A DNA stretch of 64,000 nt from Succinivibrio dextrinosolvens (GTDB taxonomy: Bacteria > Pseudomonadota > Gammaproteobacteria > Enterobacterales > Succinivibrionaceae), in assembly GCF_011065405.1 (NCBI RefSeq), contig NZ_CP047056.1, positions 890,747 through 954,746 of the forward strand. The letters run 5' to 3'. The notes beneath the pieces are model-generated. The model was not told the DNA's origin. It made no database searches and worked only from the letters and a program-made list of their open reading frames with translations. Within the stretch, counting starts at the first letter, position 1. The number at the start of each line of letters is the position of its first letter. Both the position numbers and the translations under genes were made by a program. This document shows, piece by piece, positions 62,247-64,000 of the stretch.

Positions 62247-64000
62247 GGTAATAGTTCCAATGAAACAGCTGCTACATAATCACTAGCATCATCACCTTCA
62301 TTAAGAGGGATCCACAGTGAAGAATCATCATGAATAGCCTTATAGGCATTTATCTTACTTTCAATGCTGGTTAAGAATGCATTCTGCTCATCTGGACCAA
62401 AGCTCTCCCATAATTCGTTATTCATTTCCATCAAACGAGACTTATAAGGAAGATTGTTCAGAAAATCAGGAACCAAACCAGAGGAACCTATGGACTGAGC
62501 ATTGGCTAATTTATCAGGGTCACGAGCTGCAACAGCAGATGCAGCCTGCAGGGAGGTGAAGAAGTCCTCTCCGCTAACCTGATTGGTTTCACCAGCTTCT
62601 AAGACACTCTGCAAAAGAGTAGTAATTGAATCTAACTGAGTTTTTGTCATCAGAAGATTTACATCTAATGACTGTCTTGTACTTTCTTTCAGATCCTTAT
62701 CAACTACCCATGCCTCAATATCACGAGGAGGTTCAACATTTGCGTTTGCACCTAACCAGGTTACCAGAGCAGCGTGAACGCTCTGTTTAATTGCCTCATC
62801 AGTTGGAGCATCTGGCTTTTTGGCAGGAACAGCATTAGCACTCTGAGTTAAATCTTCATCTCCATCCTCCAAAGCGGCCATTTCTCCACCGCCTGATGAA
62901 GAAGTAGAAGGTTCTGCAGCTCCACCGATCTGAGAGGTGCTGTTATCACTTATAGCTTTAAACTCGCTTACAGCATTTTTAGCAAAGCTTAAGATACTCT
63001 CGGTTAATCTTGCTGACTGAGTTTCAAAATTCTTGAGATCAGTTGCATTGATATTCCAGTACATCTCACTGATATTTCCTGGATTTAATGACAATGGTCT
63101 AAACTGTCTCTGCGCAATCTTGTTATATTTTTTTGCCTTTGGAGGAGCAATATGCAGCGTATAGATGTTTACCTTCTTCTGGTCAGCAACCTGTCTGAAG
63201 GTTGCAGCATCAAACTTGGTTACATTCCACTTGTGTCCTGCCTGATGGCCTGGAGCATCACCGACCAGGATTACAATTCTTATAGAATTGTCTCTCCACT
63301 TTGTTTTCTCAACTGCGTCATTAAGACCGGAGAATACGTCCTCGTCGTAAGTAACAGAATCGACGGTTGTTTCCTTAACTTCTTCAAGAGCCTTTGAGAA
63401 ATCATCTATCTTCATAAGCTCAGGAGTAAAGTTTTTGGTGACATATTCAAGTCCCTGAATCTCCGCAGAATCTCTATAGGCCCAGGCACCAAACATTACT
63501 CTTGAAGTTAATTCATTATCAGAACTGATATTTTTCGAAATATCTGAGGTTAACTGCTTAACTCGCTGAATGTATGGTCCCATACTACGAGTTGTATCAA
63601 TACACCAGACAACATCAATCTTTAAATCCTCAAGATTCTTAGCGTGATTTGCAGATGTATCTGTAGCAGCATTTAAGTAATCCGTATTGGTACGTAAATC
63701 AGATGACTTTCTGTCTGATTCAGTACTGCTTACAGCAACAATATCAAGTAATCTAGCTTCTCTTCCTTCAAATTCAATTACCTTATGATCCAAGATTGGC
63801 ATCAGAGTAAAATTGGCCTTGTTATCAACAGCCATTTTAGGTTCCATTGAAATAACAGGGAAATCCTGAGCCAGAGCTTCTTTAGAAGCTGAGGCCTTCT
63901 CGATTGATGCATAAAGATTATCAACAGATGGTGTTCTGGTATCTTTATTCATCTCCACTAATGTCTTTAAGTACTCGTCATCTTCAAACATTAAAACCGG
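62243..64000 (-). CDS. vWA-domain protein (cluster 2), 5' end outside window
   Basis: The frame is open to the right edge: before the Met at 63991 it reads P-V-L, which continues the homology to the cluster 1 vWA protein, so the real start lies beyond 64000. The visible 585 residues hold a vWA domain with MIDAS-like DTTRSM (Thr for the usual Ser), an Ala/Ser/Gly-rich linker and the conserved C-terminal domain (LPYKSRLMEMNNELW, GPDEQNAFLTSIE) shared with 26200-28122. Expected to be exported like its paralogue, though the signal peptide is not visible here. First visible gene of cluster 2. Confidence 0.9.
   Translation of the reverse strand, partial: PVLMFEDDEYLKTLVEMNKDTRTPSVDNLYASIEKASASKEALAQDFPVISMEPKMAVDNKANFTLMPILDHKVIEFEGREARLLDIVAVSSTESDRKSSDLRTNTDYLNAATDTSANHAKNLEDLKIDVVWCIDTTRSMGPYIQRVKQLTSDISKNISSDNELTSRVMFGAWAYRDSAEIQGLEYVTKNFTPELMKIDDFSKALEEVKETTVDSVTYDEDVFSGLNDAVEKTKWRDNSIRIVILVGDAPGHQAGHKWNVTKFDAATFRQVADQKKVNIYTLHIAPPKAKKYNKIAQRQFRPLSLNPGNISEMYWNINATDLKNFETQSARLTESILSFAKNAVSEFKAISDNSTSQIGGAAEPSTSSSGGGEMAALEDGDEDLTQSANAVPAKKPDAPTDEAIKQSVHAALVTWLGANANVEPPRDIEAWVVDKDLKESTRQSLDVNLLMTKTQLDSITTLLQSVLEAGETNQVSGEDFFTSLQAASAVAARDPDKLANAQSIGSSGLVPDFLNNLPYKSRLMEMNNELWESFGPDEQNAFLTSIESKINAYKAIHDDSSLWIPLNEGDDASDYVAAVSLELLP

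Overview
This window looks like chromosomal DNA of an AT-rich gammaproteobacterium, most likely an anaerobic gut or rumen member of the Succinivibrionaceae (Aeromonadales). The reasons are the neighbourhood dksA-gluQ-pcnB-folK followed by pth-ychF, BamC and MaoP/YifE homologues (families largely limited to Gammaproteobacteria), the BioC/BioG biotin pair, and a short CstA. The taxonomic name is inference; no rRNA gene is present.

Layout. 1-227 is the 3' end of an IS200/IS605 TnpB. 332-6659 holds biotin genes (bioF-bioG-bioC on +, bioD-bioA on -) around a tandem tRNA-Val pair and a purC that looks Bacteroidetes-like. 6776-17000 is mostly housekeeping: cstA, one flagellin, bamC, glnS with a structured leader, maoP, a nonsense-interrupted acetyltransferase, prmC and prfA, with two orphan terminator-ended small-RNA candidates. 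17350-17571 holds scraps of a HigBA-like toxin-antitoxin pair. 17572-36221 is one long minus-strand cluster (cluster 1): SrfB, SrfC, a membrane protein, a vWA protein, a MacB/LolCDE-like ABC ATPase and permease, a SUMF1-fold protein, a TolA-like vWA protein, an SrfA-like protein, two coiled-coil lipoproteins and a small coiled-coil protein. Directly upstream is a five-gene tRNA-Lys/Val array (36376-36862). 37019-39478 holds an HD-domain gene and an IS200/IS605 element; 39597-47904 is housekeeping again (mrcB, dksA, gluQ, pcnB, folK, pth, ychF). 47981-64000 is a second minus-strand cluster (cluster 2) that repeats the vWA-ATPase-permease-SUMF1-lipoprotein core and adds an S41 protease, two ankyrin proteins and a 1377-residue secreted protein; it runs off the right edge.

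How the genes may work together. The Srf clusters are the most interesting content. The core, present twice, couples an exported vWA sensor, an FtsX/MacB-type ABC pair, an exported SUMF1-fold protein that lacks the catalytic cysteines of formylglycine-generating enzyme, and periplasmic coiled-coil lipoproteins. In cluster 1 the core is fused in one operon to SrfA, SrfB (Hsp70/actin-fold ATPase) and SrfC (P-loop GTPase-like). I infer an energised envelope-spanning machine: cytoplasmic SrfB/SrfC, bitopic linkers (SrfA-like, TolA-like vWA and the 417-residue protein), an ABC mechanotransducer, and periplasmic effectors. Its output is unknown. Family assignments are from recognisable motifs and memory only; no search was run.
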